A stretch of DNA of 32,792 bases from DATAFF01 sp044870245 (GCA_044870245.1 JBIOYR010000047.1:1-32792); one strand, 5' to 3'. Shown: positions 22,425 to 30,508, counted from the stretch's first letter. The notes: a model not told the origin generated them from the sequence alone. Translations and numbers: made by a program.

Positions 22425-23348
22425 CTAGATGTCTTGGCTGGAGCGAGGAGCGTTGCTCTGTGATCGCTCTGTTAGATGAAGGAAGACGCCGAGGCCCATC
22501 AGAGTCGCCGCGGCCAAGAAAGATGCTGTCACAGCTTCCTGCAATACGATCAATGCAATCAGCGCACCGAAAAATGGAGCGACCGAGTAATAGATTGCAG
22601 TTCGAGCGGTGCCGAGTTCCCGAAGAGCAAGCACGAACAGGACATTGCTGATCCCATAGCTGATGAACCCGACCAGGGAAGCGGCGCCGATTGCTCGAGG
22701 ATCAGCCTTGATCGCCCCGATCGAGAACGTGACGCATAGATTGAATAAGCCAGCGACCAGTCCCTTCAGCATGGCCACCGTGACGGGATCGCTGGACGAA
22801 ACCTTGCGGGTCAGATTGTTGTCGATGGCCCATGCCAGACAGGCGGCCACAACGAGCAGAGGGCCGAGCAGAGTCGTGAAGCTTGGCTCGCCTCGCCAGG
22901 AGAGGATGATGGCGCCGGCGACGATGCTGGCCATGCCGAGAGCCACTCTTCTGTTGAAATGCTCGCCAAAGACGAGCCACGCAAGCAGAGCTGTGAGAAC
23001 ACCCTCCAGATTCAAGAGCAGCGAAGCCGTTGATCCCGGTGTCTGCGTGAGACCGACCATCAGGAGGATCGGCGCAATCACGCCACCCGAAAGAATGGCG
23101 CCCCCAAGCCACAGTGATCCGCTGACACCAAGGCGCTGAGTGGTTCTGGGCCTCGACTTGAGGAAGAGTGTCTGGCAGAGCCGCACCAAAAGGAGGCCGA
23201 GGCCCGAACTCAGATAGAGGACGGCGGCGAGCAGCACGGGATGGATGTCGCCGACGAGAGCCTTGGAAAGTGGAGTGCTGCTGCCAAAGAGCAAGGCGGA
23301 GACAAGCGCGAAACCGGCTCCTCGCTGATCTGCCAGCACCATAGGCAC
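22425..23348 (-). CDS. EamA/DMT-family permease
   Basis: This 307-residue inner-membrane protein has about ten helices and two EamA repeats (about 10-145 and 165-300). Typical blocks are LLFGSSTPLSKALVG, ALLAWLVFGEHFNRRVALGM and SYGISNVLFVLALRELG. EamA permeases export amino acids, metabolites or drugs; members occur in arsenic gene islands, but none has a settled substrate that I can assign here. The GTG at 23348 directly follows the upstream MFS stop (TGAGTG) with GGGAG at good spacing; an ATG two codons later (23342) is an alternative. It shares the operon of the MFS gene and converges on aioA. Confidence 0.85.
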   Translation of the reverse strand: MPMVLADQRGAGFALVSALLFGSSTPLSKALVGDIHPVLLAAVLYLSSGLGLLLVRLCQTLFLKSRPRTTQRLGVSGSLWLGGAILSGGVIAPILLMVGLTQTPGSTASLLLNLEGVLTALLAWLVFGEHFNRRVALGMASIVAGAIILSWRGEPSFTTLLGPLLVVAACLAWAIDNNLTRKVSSSDPVTVAMLKGLVAGLFNLCVTFSIGAIKADPRAIGAASLVGFISYGISNVLFVLALRELGTARTAIYYSVAPFFGALIALIVLQEAVTASFLAAATLMGLGVFLHLTERSQSNAPRSSQDI

Positions 23349-24569
23349 TCACGCTCCCGGCGAAAGTCGGTCTTGCTTTGCCGGCCGCTCCGACCACCGC
23401 AACGCGACTGGTCCCAAGAGCCCGCCCGCGGCCATGACGAGGAAGGCGCCAATCCAGCCGGATGGCGTATTGATCCCGCCGCCAAGATCGATTGCAATCC
23501 CCGCTGCCCAACCGCCGATTGCGGAGAGGCCGAACCCGATCGTCGAATGAAGCGCCATCGTAGCGCCACGAAAGGCCGGTTCCGCGCTGGCGGTCATCCC
23601 CGAGGTGAGCGCGCCGGAATCGGCTGGTATCGCGATCGAATAGATAAGCAATAGGATCAAGAGAACCATCGGTGACGCACCGATGAGCACGCCGATGAGA
23701 AATGCGAGGAGCCCGGCCATATACATGAAAGCGGTGATAGCGCGAGGACGACCAAATCGGATTGCCGCCTCGTTGCCAATGATGCTGGCCGGCATCGCCA
23801 GCACGGCCGAGATCACGCTCACGGTGATCGGTTCGAGAACGGCAGATCCACCATTCCTGGCCGCGACAAAAGCCCAGAAGGCAACGATCCAAGTCCTGAA
23901 CGCATAAAGCTCGAAGCAATGGGTGCCGTAACCAAAGATGTAGCCCAGTGCCGTGCGATTGCGAAAAACCGGCCTGAAATCGAGGATGCGCCTTGATGAG
24001 GCCATAGGCTCGATCGGGGCCATCGCGATGCAGACCGCGACCATGGCAAGCGGCCCAAGAGCCGTTACATAGAATGCTGTCTGCCAGCTCCATCGATTGG
24101 CAACGAGTTGCGCGACCAGAAACGAAAGTGCGACGCCAAGCGAGAAGCAGGCCGTATAGAGGGTGACGCTGCGAGAAAGCTCCATCGTGCCGAGCCGATC
24201 GGTGAGAGCCTTGAGCCCGGGCATATAGGCTCCGGCGAAACCCATGCCGGCCATTCCCCAGATCAGAAGGGCAGAGACCAGACCACCTGCGAACAGGCCG
24301 AATGCCAGTGTGGCGAGGCCGCTCACCAAAGAGCCGACAAGCAGGACCAGGCGAGCGTCCACCCGGTCCGTGAGAGCGGTAAGGACGGGCACCGCAAGCA
24401 TGTAACCGACGGCGAAGGAACCCGCCATCAGCCCCGCTTCGCCGGCCGTCAGTTTCCATAGTGGGATCAGATGTTGTGGCATGACGGCCGGGACCACCAC
24501 ATGTGGCAGAAGGTTGCCCACCTGCCCGATGCACATGGCAGCGACCAGTGGCTTGCCCTCCAGCTTCAT
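23349..24569 (-). CDS. MFS transporter of the arsenic island (ArsK-like candidate)
   Basis: This is a 406-residue major facilitator with 12 predicted helices. Visible features are the N-terminal GQVGNLLPHVVVPAVMP, VGYMLAVPVLTALTDRVDAR (motif A region) and GMAGMGFAGAYMPGLKAL. An MFS exporter named ArsK, pumping trivalent arsenicals, is known from Agrobacterium arsenite-oxidase islands. Position next to a second arsR makes that a reasonable candidate, but I cannot confirm family membership. ArsJ is less likely because no GAPDH gene is adjacent. The ATG at 24569 starts the conserved region; the open frame upstream runs into the divergent arsR promoter. An operator-like inverted repeat lies 24-45 bases upstream, so it is probably ArsR-controlled. 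Confidence 0.82.
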   Translation of the reverse strand: MKLEGKPLVAAMCIGQVGNLLPHVVVPAVMPQHLIPLWKLTAGEAGLMAGSFAVGYMLAVPVLTALTDRVDARLVLLVGSLVSGLATLAFGLFAGGLVSALLIWGMAGMGFAGAYMPGLKALTDRLGTMELSRSVTLYTACFSLGVALSFLVAQLVANRWSWQTAFYVTALGPLAMVAVCIAMAPIEPMASSRRILDFRPVFRNRTALGYIFGYGTHCFELYAFRTWIVAFWAFVAARNGGSAVLEPITVSVISAVLAMPASIIGNEAAIRFGRPRAITAFMYMAGLLAFLIGVLIGASPMVLLILLLIYSIAIPADSGALTSGMTASAEPAFRGATMALHSTIGFGLSAIGGWAAGIAIDLGGGINTPSGWIGAFLVMAAGGLLGPVALRWSERPAKQDRLSPGA

Positions 24570-24592
24570 CCCAGCCTCTCCAGAGACATGCC

Positions 24593-24645
24593 TATTTCTA
24601 TCATACTGGAAATACCGTTTGACGATGGCACGGAGTGGGTATAGG
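24593..24645 (+). promoter_or_regulatory. Divergent arsR2/MFS control region: operator and promoter
   Basis: TATTTC (24593-24598) and GAAATA (24609-24614) form a perfect inverted repeat with a 10-base spacer. Immediately after comes a promoter-like pair, TTGACG (24619-24624) and TATAGG (24640-24645), 15 bases apart, pointing at arsR2. Transcription would start almost at the ATG, so the mRNA may be nearly leaderless. ATTTCTATC-N5-GGAA from this repeat recurs before the flavoprotein gene (24981-24998). Confidence 0.5.
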
Positions 24646-24654
24646 TTCAAGGTC

Positions 24655-24966
24655 ATGAAGATAGACGAAGCAGCAGCGCGCCTGGAAGCGCTCGGCAATC
24701 CGACCCGGCTCAAGATCTACCGAACTCTCGTCCGCGCGGGCGAGCTTGGCCAGCCGGTCGGCAGGCTACAGGCACGTCTTGGAATACCGGCGTCCACGCT
24801 TTCGCACCACCTGAAAACGTTGCTTATTGTGGGGCTGATCACACAGCAGCGCGACGCCACCACACTGATTTGCCGGGCGAACTATCCCGTCATGGAAGGG
24901 CTGATCGGCTTCCTGACGGAGGAGTGCTGTGCCGAGGAGAAATCGTGCAGATCCGATGCGGCATAA
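24655..24966 (+). CDS. Second ArsR-family repressor
   Basis: This is a compact 103-residue winged-helix repressor with ALGNPTRLKIYRTLVRAGE at the N-terminus and the recognition helix in GIPASTLSHHLKTLLIVGLI. The probable As(III) site is Cys91, Cys92, Cys98 (ECCAEEKSC) near the C-terminus. That spacing (n, n+1, n+7) equals the one described for the Acidithiobacillus ferrooxidans ArsR. It differs clearly from the arsR at 18.6 kb, so the island carries two sensor types. It is divergent from the MFS gene and 41 bases upstream of the flavoprotein on the same strand. The ATG at 24655 has a close AAGG. Confidence 0.9.
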   Translation: MKIDEAAARLEALGNPTRLKIYRTLVRAGELGQPVGRLQARLGIPASTLSHHLKTLLIVGLITQQRDATTLICRANYPVMEGLIGFLTEECCAEEKSCRSDAA

Positions 24967-24980
24967 ATTTTTTGCATTGA

Positions 24981-24998
24981 ATTTCTATCTTTCCGGAA
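24981..24998 (+). promoter_or_regulatory. Second copy of the arsR2 operator-like motif, before the flavoprotein
   Basis: ATTTCTATC, 5 bases, GGAA repeats the left half and core of the 24593-24614 site. It overlaps the ribosome-binding site (GGAAGG) of the flavoprotein gene, so a bound repressor could block its transcription separately from arsR2. Confidence 0.35.
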
Positions 24999-25007
24999 GG
25001 TCAGAAC

Positions 25008-26444
25008 ATGCAGAAAGTCACCGGGAACTTGCCGGTCGCAGTTATCGGAAGCGGTCCGATCGGTCTCGCGGCCGCTGCTCATCTCATTTCCCGGGGCGTG
25101 CCGGTTCGCCTTTATGAGGCGGCCCAGGTGATCGCGCCCAATCTGCGGGATTGGGGACATGTCAGGCTGTTCTCGGTGTGGGATCAGTGCGTGGACGAAG
25201 CGGCAATTTCCTTGCTCAAAAGGCATGGTTGGAGAAGCCCAGCCGGCACCATGCTCCCGCTGGGTCGAGATCTGGTCGAGCACTATCTGGAGCCGCTGGC
25301 AGCCACTCCGGAAATGGCGGCGGTGATCGAGACTGACGCCCGCGTGGTGAGCCTTTCCCGTCTCGGGCTTGATCGCGTGGGGAGCCGCGACCGCGTGAGC
25401 CGGCCGTTTGTCATCCGGCTTGCCGGTAGCAAGGAAGGCACTCGTGACGACTTGGCACGGGCTGTCATCGATGCCTCGGGCACGTGGCAGAACCCGAATC
25501 CCTTGGGTGCTAACGGCTGGGCGGCACCGGGCGAGGCAGCCTTCCGAGACCGCATTTCATATGGGATACCGGACATTTCTGGACACGAACGCGCGATCTA
25601 CTCTGGCGTGCGCACCCTTGTTCTTGGCGGCGGCCATTCCGCCGCAAACGCCCTTCTCGATCTGGCGGTTGTCGCCGAACAGGATTCCGGCACCAAGATT
25701 GGCTGGGCCGTGCGTGGTGACTCACTCGCCAAGATCTTTGGCGGCGGCGCTGATGACAAGCTACCAGCACGCGGCAAGCTCGGCGACAGGCTCCGGGAAC
25801 TCGTGGACGCAGGCCGGCTCAACGTAATCATGTCGTTCGCAACAACGGGGCTGCTGCAAAACGATAGTGGCGTCCTGGTTGAAGGGATGACGGTTGATGG
25901 CGTGCGTCGGATTGGTCCATTCGATCGGATTGTTGCCGCGACCGGGCAGCGCCCGGATTTCTCGTTCGCGCGCGAGCTGCAGCTCGATCTGCATCCAGTC
26001 GTCGAGAGCACCCGGACGCTTGGGCCGCTGATCGATCCGAACGAGCATTCCTGCGGAACCGTCCCGCCGCATGGTTGGCGGGAGCTGGCGCATACTGAAC
26101 CAGGCTATTTTGTCGCTGGAATCAAAAGCTACGGCCGGGCGCCGACATTTCTCTTGCTCACCGGTTACGAGCAGGTCCGCTCGATTGCCGCTCATCTGGC
26201 CGGCGATCAGGCGGCTGCAGATGATGTGCGCCTCATTCTTCCTGAGACTGGTATCTGCAACGCCACGCTGGAGGAGGTTGCGCCTGGTGGGCTCTGCTGT
26301 ACCGATCGCGCCATTGAAGTCACGCAAACGAGTGACTGCTGCGGAGGCCCTGCTCCGGAGCCGGGAACTGCCTGTTGTCTAGCAGATCATGAGGCAAACA
26401 TATCTGGCGAGGTGGGTTGCGGCTGCCGCGATACCGCAGGATGA
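25008..26444 (+). CDS. FAD/NAD(P)-dependent oxidoreductase with cysteine-pair tail
   Basis: This is a 478-residue flavoprotein. The N-terminal FAD Rossmann motif is VIGSGPIGLAAAAHL (residues 13-27). A second nucleotide-binding motif, VLGGGHSAANALLDL, lies near residue 206, and ATGQRPDFSF closes the flavin site. The last about 64 residues hold nine cysteines, mostly as pairs (GLCCT, SDCCGG, ACCLA, VGCGC). Flavoproteins of this kind, sometimes called ArsO, occur in ars operons, but their reaction is not established to my knowledge. The vicinal cysteines could bind As(III). It follows arsR2 on the same strand, with GGAAGG before the ATG and an operator-like motif overlapping it. A broken MFS gene follows after 6 bases. 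Confidence 0.85.
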   Translation: MQKVTGNLPVAVIGSGPIGLAAAAHLISRGVPVRLYEAAQVIAPNLRDWGHVRLFSVWDQCVDEAAISLLKRHGWRSPAGTMLPLGRDLVEHYLEPLAATPEMAAVIETDARVVSLSRLGLDRVGSRDRVSRPFVIRLAGSKEGTRDDLARAVIDASGTWQNPNPLGANGWAAPGEAAFRDRISYGIPDISGHERAIYSGVRTLVLGGGHSAANALLDLAVVAEQDSGTKIGWAVRGDSLAKIFGGGADDKLPARGKLGDRLRELVDAGRLNVIMSFATTGLLQNDSGVLVEGMTVDGVRRIGPFDRIVAATGQRPDFSFARELQLDLHPVVESTRTLGPLIDPNEHSCGTVPPHGWRELAHTEPGYFVAGIKSYGRAPTFLLLTGYEQVRSIAAHLAGDQAAADDVRLILPETGICNATLEEVAPGGLCCTDRAIEVTQTSDCCGGPAPEPGTACCLADHEANISGEVGCGCRDTAG

Positions 26445-26450
26445 AGGTCA

Positions 26451-26664
26451 ATGAGCACTGCCCTTGACAGCACGAGGCAGACGGTTCCCCACCTCTCGAT
26501 CAGCATTCGGCTGCTTGGCTTCACTCAGATCATCGGCTAAGGCACGCGCTATTATGGATTCGCCACCTCGCCGAGGGCATGGCCATTAGGAGCGGGCTCG
26601 GTGCACCAGCCATCGAACCACTCGCAGAAGTTCACCGGCTGCCAAGCATGGTCATGACCACCGC
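26451..26664 (+). pseudogene. Broken MFS transporter gene, 5' remnant only
   Basis: An ATG at 26451, preceded by AAGG, begins MSTALDSTRQTVPHLSISIR and continues LLGFTQIIG, a typical first helix of an MFS family in which Tyr or Trp normally follows. Here that codon is TAA (26538-26540). After GTRYYGFA the coding continues in another frame as LAEGMAIRSGLGAPAIEPL, so a frameshift follows the stop. The rest of the gene is missing: at about 26665 the cyclase-array repeat begins. The gene was probably the last member of the arsR2-flavoprotein operon. Confidence 0.7.
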
Positions 26665-26730
26665 CTCTCCCGTCGGCGCCCGTCTTGCCGTAACATACCC
26701 TTGGGACTTTGTGCGCGATATTGAGCTCCA
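26665..26730 (+). repeat. Cyclase-array upstream repeat, unit 1
   Basis: This 66-base block, CTCTCCCGTCGG... through GATATTGAGCTCCA, directly precedes cyclase copy 1 and recurs almost unchanged before copies 2 and 3. It probably carries the promoter and the weak ribosome-binding site, though I see no clear -35/-10 pair. Its left edge is the junction with the broken MFS gene. Confidence 0.75.
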
Positions 26731-28467
26731 ATGGACAATGAGCCCAAGCCGGATCATCGCCTCGCCGCCATCATGGCGACGGACGTGGCCGGCTATTCCA
26801 AGCTCATGGAGTCGGACGAGGCTCTGGCTCTTGCCGCCCTGGCGGCGATCCGGCAGGCCACCCAGAACCAGATCGTTCAGCACCGCGGCCGAATCGCCAA
26901 CACCGCCGGCGACAGCGTTCTCGCCGAGTTCGGCAGCGCCGTCGAGGCGGTGCGTTGTGCGATGGCTCTCCAAGAGCAGCTGACAAGCCAAGCCGGCAAA
27001 GAGCTTCAGCTTCGCGTCGGCATCCATCTCGGCGATGTGGTCGACAAGGGTGGTGACCTGTTCGGGACGGCGGTCAATGTTGCCGCACGCCTCGAAGGCA
27101 TTGCGCCGCCCGGCGGCATCGTGGTGTCGGCAGCGGTGCGGGACGCCATCGCCGGGAAGCTCCCGGCGTCGTTCGCCGACCTCGGGCTGAAGACCCTCAA
27201 GAACATCGAGGAGCCGCTTCGGGCCTATGCGCTTTCATCCGGAACCCGCACCGCGTCGCGCTCGGGCGAAGGCCTCCCGCTGCCGGGCAAGCCGTCCATC
27301 GCGGTCCTGCCGTTCGACAATCTGAGCGGCGATCGCGACCAGGATTACTTTGCTGACGGAATGGTCGAGGAGATCATCATCGCGTTATCACGCATTCGTT
27401 GGCTCTTCGTCATCGCAAGGAACTCGAGCTTCTCGTACAAGGGCCGAGCAGTGGACATTAAGCAGGTCGGCCGTGAACTCGGGGTCCATTACATTCTCGA
27501 GGGCAGCGTCAGAAAGGCGGGCAGCCGCGTTCGCATTGGCGGGCAGCTTATCGACACCGCGACTGGCGCGCATTTGTGGGGCGAGCGTTTCGAGGGCTCA
27601 CTCGAGGACGTCTTCGACCTGCAGGATCAGGTGACCGCCAGCGTGGTTGGCGCAATCTCGCCGAAGCTGGAGCAGGCCGAGATCGAGCGTTCGAGCCGCA
27701 AGCCCACGGAGAGTCTCAACGCATATGATTACTATTTGCGCGGCATGGCCGGACTTCACCTGTATACCAAAGAGGGCAACACGGACGCCCTGTCGCATTT
27801 CTACCGTGCCATTGAGCTCGATCCGAGTTTTGCCTCGGCGTATGGCATGGCTGCTCGCTGCCTTACACAGCGCAAAGCGAACAATTGGATGACCAATCGT
27901 CCGCGAGAGATCACCGAGGCGGTGCGACTTGCCCGCAAAGCAACGGAGTTGGGGAGAGAGGACGCGGTTGCCCTTAGCGGTGCCGGGTTTGCTCTGGCCT
28001 ATGTTGCTGGCGAGGTCGACGAAGGAGCGAAGCTCATCCAACGGGCCCTCGTGCTCAATTCAAACCTGGCTTGGGCTTGGTACTTCAGCAGTTGGGTGAA
28101 AGTCTACTTGGGCGAGCCAGAAGCGGCAATACAGCACGCGATGCAGGCCATGCGCCTGAGCCCGAATGATCCTCATCTTTGCAACATGCAGGCCGTGGTC
28201 GCGTACGGCCACTTGTATGCAGGCCGATTCAACGAGGCCGTGTCGTGGGCCGAATCGGCGGTTCGGGACAGCCACCTCACTGCTTGGCGTGCCTTGGCGG
28301 CGAGCTGCGCTTTGTCTGGACGCCATGAGCAAGCCCGGAAGGCTGTGGCGCACTTACTCAGCCTTGATCCTGCTCTGCGGCTCTCTGAGATTGGCATTCC
28401 GCTTCGTCGTCCACAGGATTTGAAACTACTGGTTGACGGTCTGCGCCAAGCGGGCTTGCCGGAATGA
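26731..28467 (+). CDS. Class III cyclase / TolB-like / TPR protein, array copy 1
   Basis: This is a 578-residue cytoplasmic protein. Residues about 8-170 form a class III nucleotidyl cyclase domain: metal-binding Asp18 (ATDVAGYSKLM) and Asp61 (GDSVLAEF), transition-state Asn116 and Arg120 (NVAARLE). The substrate-selecting Lys of adenylyl cyclases is replaced by Asn57 (IANTAGD). Residues about 190-310 form a TolB-like/FlgO domain (PSIAVLPFDNLSGDRDQDYF), and about 330-560 are TPR-like helices. Such proteins are abundant in Rhizobiales; the TPR part probably senses a partner or ligand. Copies 2-4 share its first about 80 codons nearly exactly, but its TPR region differs. Its upstream repeat replaced the 3' part of an MFS gene. 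Confidence 0.9.
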   Translation: MDNEPKPDHRLAAIMATDVAGYSKLMESDEALALAALAAIRQATQNQIVQHRGRIANTAGDSVLAEFGSAVEAVRCAMALQEQLTSQAGKELQLRVGIHLGDVVDKGGDLFGTAVNVAARLEGIAPPGGIVVSAAVRDAIAGKLPASFADLGLKTLKNIEEPLRAYALSSGTRTASRSGEGLPLPGKPSIAVLPFDNLSGDRDQDYFADGMVEEIIIALSRIRWLFVIARNSSFSYKGRAVDIKQVGRELGVHYILEGSVRKAGSRVRIGGQLIDTATGAHLWGERFEGSLEDVFDLQDQVTASVVGAISPKLEQAEIERSSRKPTESLNAYDYYLRGMAGLHLYTKEGNTDALSHFYRAIELDPSFASAYGMAARCLTQRKANNWMTNRPREITEAVRLARKATELGREDAVALSGAGFALAYVAGEVDEGAKLIQRALVLNSNLAWAWYFSSWVKVYLGEPEAAIQHAMQAMRLSPNDPHLCNMQAVVAYGHLYAGRFNEAVSWAESAVRDSHLTAWRALAASCALSGRHEQARKAVAHLLSLDPALRLSEIGIPLRRPQDLKLLVDGLRQAGLPE

Positions 28468-28478
28468 TGGCGCGAAAA

Positions 28479-28500
28479 GGGCGCCCTCCCGTCGGCGCCC
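28479..28500 (+). terminator. GC-rich hairpin between cyclase copies 1 and 2
   Basis: GGGCGCC (28479-28485) and GGCGCCC (28494-28500) form a perfect 7-bp stem with an 8-base loop, 12 bases after the copy 1 stop. It lacks a T-run. A version with one mismatched pair precedes copy 3, so it is part of the repeated block and may be a terminator or a leader hairpin. Confidence 0.4.
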
Positions 28501-28550
28501 GTCTTGCCGTAACATACCCTTGGGACTTTGTGCGCGATATTTGAGCTCCA
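28486..28550 (+). repeat. Cyclase-array upstream repeat, unit 2
   Basis: This matches unit 1 apart from a few bases, including one extra T (GATATTTGAG). Its similarity to unit 3 extends further left, from GAAAAGGGCG at 28474. It fills most of the 83-base gap between copies 1 and 2. Confidence 0.75.
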
Positions 28551-30302
28551 ATGGACAATGAGCCCAAGCCGGATCATCGCCTCGCCGCCATCATGGCGAC
28601 GGACGTGGCCGGCTATTCCAAGCTCATGGAGTCGGACGAGGCTCTGGCTCTTGCCGCCCTGGCGGCCATCCGGCAGGCCACCCAGAAGGAGATCGTTCAG
28701 CACCGGGGCCGGATCGCCAACACCGCCGGCGACAGCGTTCTCGCCGAGTTCGGCAGCGCCGTCGAGGCGGTGCGTTGTGCAATCGCGCTTCAGGAAGCGG
28801 TGTCGAAGGAGAGCGAAACAAGGGACCTGCAGATCCGCATCGGCATCCATCTCGGCGATGTGGTCGACAAGGGTGGTGACCTGTTCGGGACGGCGGTCAA
28901 CGTTGCCGCCCGTCTGGAAGGGATCGCGCAGCCCGGCGGCATCGTGGTGTCGGCTGCGGTCCGGGATGCGATAGCCGGAAAACTCCCCGCTTCGTTTATG
29001 GACCTCGGTCTGAAGACCCTCAAGAACATCGAGGAGCCAATTCGAGCATACGCATTATCGCCCCGAGCGGGCTGCCTGTCTTCTGGAATGCCTCGTGCAG
29101 GGGAAGCTCTCCCGCTACCCAGCAAGCCTTCCATCGCCGTCCTGCCGTTCGACAATCTGAGCGGCGACCGCGAGCAGGAATACTTTGCCGATGGCATGGT
29201 CGAAGAGATCATCACCGCGCTTTCACGCATTCGTTGGCTCTTCGTCATCGCGCGGAACTCGAGCTTTGCCTACAAGGGTCGAGCCGTGGACGTGAAGCAG
29301 GTTGGAAAGGAACTGGGGGTCCGCTACATCCTCGAAGGCAGCGTTCGCAAAGCAGGCAGCCGCGTGCGGATTGCCGGGCAACTTATCGACACCTCTACAG
29401 GGGTGCATCTGTGGGCGGACCGATTCGACGGAGCGGTTGAAGATATCTTCGACTTACAGGATCAGGTCACTGCCAGCGTGGTCGCTGCCATTGGCCCGAA
29501 GGTGGAGCAGGCTGAGATTGATCGGGCAAAACGCAAACCGACAGAAAACCTCGATGCATATGACCATTATCTGCGCGGCTTAGCAGCTTTTCATCAGTGG
29601 ACCAGGGAAGCTAACGCCGAAGCACTGTCGTCATTCTCCAAGGCTATCGACCTCGACACCAACTTCGCGGCGGCCTATGCCATGGCAGCCCGTTGTTTTG
29701 CGCAACGCAAGGGCGGCTGGTCGACTGATCGCGAGCAAGAGGCTGCCGAAACGGTGCAGCTAGCTCGGCATGCGGTAAAGTTGGGCAAGGAGGACGCATT
29801 CGCGCTCAGTTCTGCAGGGATGGCGTTCTCGTTTGTCGTTGGCGACCACGACTACGGCAAGGCACTCACGGATCGGGCGGTCGCACTCAATCCCAACCTG
29901 GCTTTGGCATGGCTCTTCAGCGGCTGGGTGAGAATCTGGCTGGGGGAAACAGAAGCAGCGATAGATCGCATCGATCGTGCCATTCGACTCAATCCCAATG
30001 ACCCCATCATGTACGTTGCAAAGGCTACCGCCCATTTGCTTGCGGGCCGCTACGCGGAGGCATCCTCCTGCGCAGAAGAGGTGTTACAGGAGCACCCAAA
30101 TCACGCGACCTCATTACGCGTCGCGACTGCAAGCTACGCCCTCGCCGGGCGACTTGTGGAAGCGCAAAAAGCTCTGGCAGGCCTGCTACAGGTCGATCCT
30201 GCCTTCAGGGTTTCCAACCTTGGAGAGCGACTTCCCCTCCGGCGACCTGAAGACATCGCCAAGTTGAAAGAGGGTATGCGTCTGGCAGGGTTGCCGGAAT
30301 GA
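28551..30302 (+). CDS. Class III cyclase / TolB-like / TPR protein, array copy 2
   Basis: This 583-residue paralogue of copy 1 has the same layout: cyclase domain (about 8-172, with VAGYSKLMES, GDSVLAEF and NVAARLE intact and Asn for Lys in IANTAGD), TolB-like domain (PSIAVLPFDNLSGDREQEYF) and TPR tail. From codon about 47 it shares the KEIVQHRGRIAN and ALQEAVSKESETRDLQIRIG wording with copy 3 rather than with copy 1. The linker (ALSPRAGCLSSGMPRAG) is unique and the TPR region is strongly diverged. A hairpin with a T-run follows. The three paralogues may respond to different partners through their tails while producing one signal; that is inference. Confidence 0.9.
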   Translation: MDNEPKPDHRLAAIMATDVAGYSKLMESDEALALAALAAIRQATQKEIVQHRGRIANTAGDSVLAEFGSAVEAVRCAIALQEAVSKESETRDLQIRIGIHLGDVVDKGGDLFGTAVNVAARLEGIAQPGGIVVSAAVRDAIAGKLPASFMDLGLKTLKNIEEPIRAYALSPRAGCLSSGMPRAGEALPLPSKPSIAVLPFDNLSGDREQEYFADGMVEEIITALSRIRWLFVIARNSSFAYKGRAVDVKQVGKELGVRYILEGSVRKAGSRVRIAGQLIDTSTGVHLWADRFDGAVEDIFDLQDQVTASVVAAIGPKVEQAEIDRAKRKPTENLDAYDHYLRGLAAFHQWTREANAEALSSFSKAIDLDTNFAAAYAMAARCFAQRKGGWSTDREQEAAETVQLARHAVKLGKEDAFALSSAGMAFSFVVGDHDYGKALTDRAVALNPNLALAWLFSGWVRIWLGETEAAIDRIDRAIRLNPNDPIMYVAKATAHLLAGRYAEASSCAEEVLQEHPNHATSLRVATASYALAGRLVEAQKALAGLLQVDPAFRVSNLGERLPLRRPEDIAKLKEGMRLAGLPE

Positions 30303-30305
30303 CGC

Positions 30306-30337
30306 GGATGCCCTCCGCTCCTCCGCATCCCAGTTTT
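30306..30337 (+). terminator. Possible intrinsic terminator after cyclase copy 2
   Basis: GGATGC (30306-30311) and GCATCC (30325-30330) form a 6-bp stem with a 13-base loop, followed by CAGTTTTG. It lies just after the copy 2 stop. The stem is short and the T-run only four bases. The next about 180 bases, to 30490, hold nothing I can recognise. Confidence 0.4.
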
Positions 30338-30508
30338 GTCCAGCGACGCTCACAGCCCTCTCAGGTCGGAACAACATTTGCCTTGCCTCGAACCCGTGAC
30401 ACAGAATGACCCCCACATAGTCGCAATCGAGTAGGGTACCGTTCAGGTTCGCTTGCGCATTCTCTCCAACAGAGGGCCGGGGACTCGTCTTTGCGGGAGC
30501 ACCACATA

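Noticed and set aside
22702..24534. Minus-strand frame of 610 codons covering two transporter genes
   Set aside because: It is out of frame with both clear membrane proteins and has no membrane helices or motifs.
23349..24569. MFS transporter as ArsJ
   Set aside because: ArsJ works with a neighbouring GAPDH gene, and none is present here.
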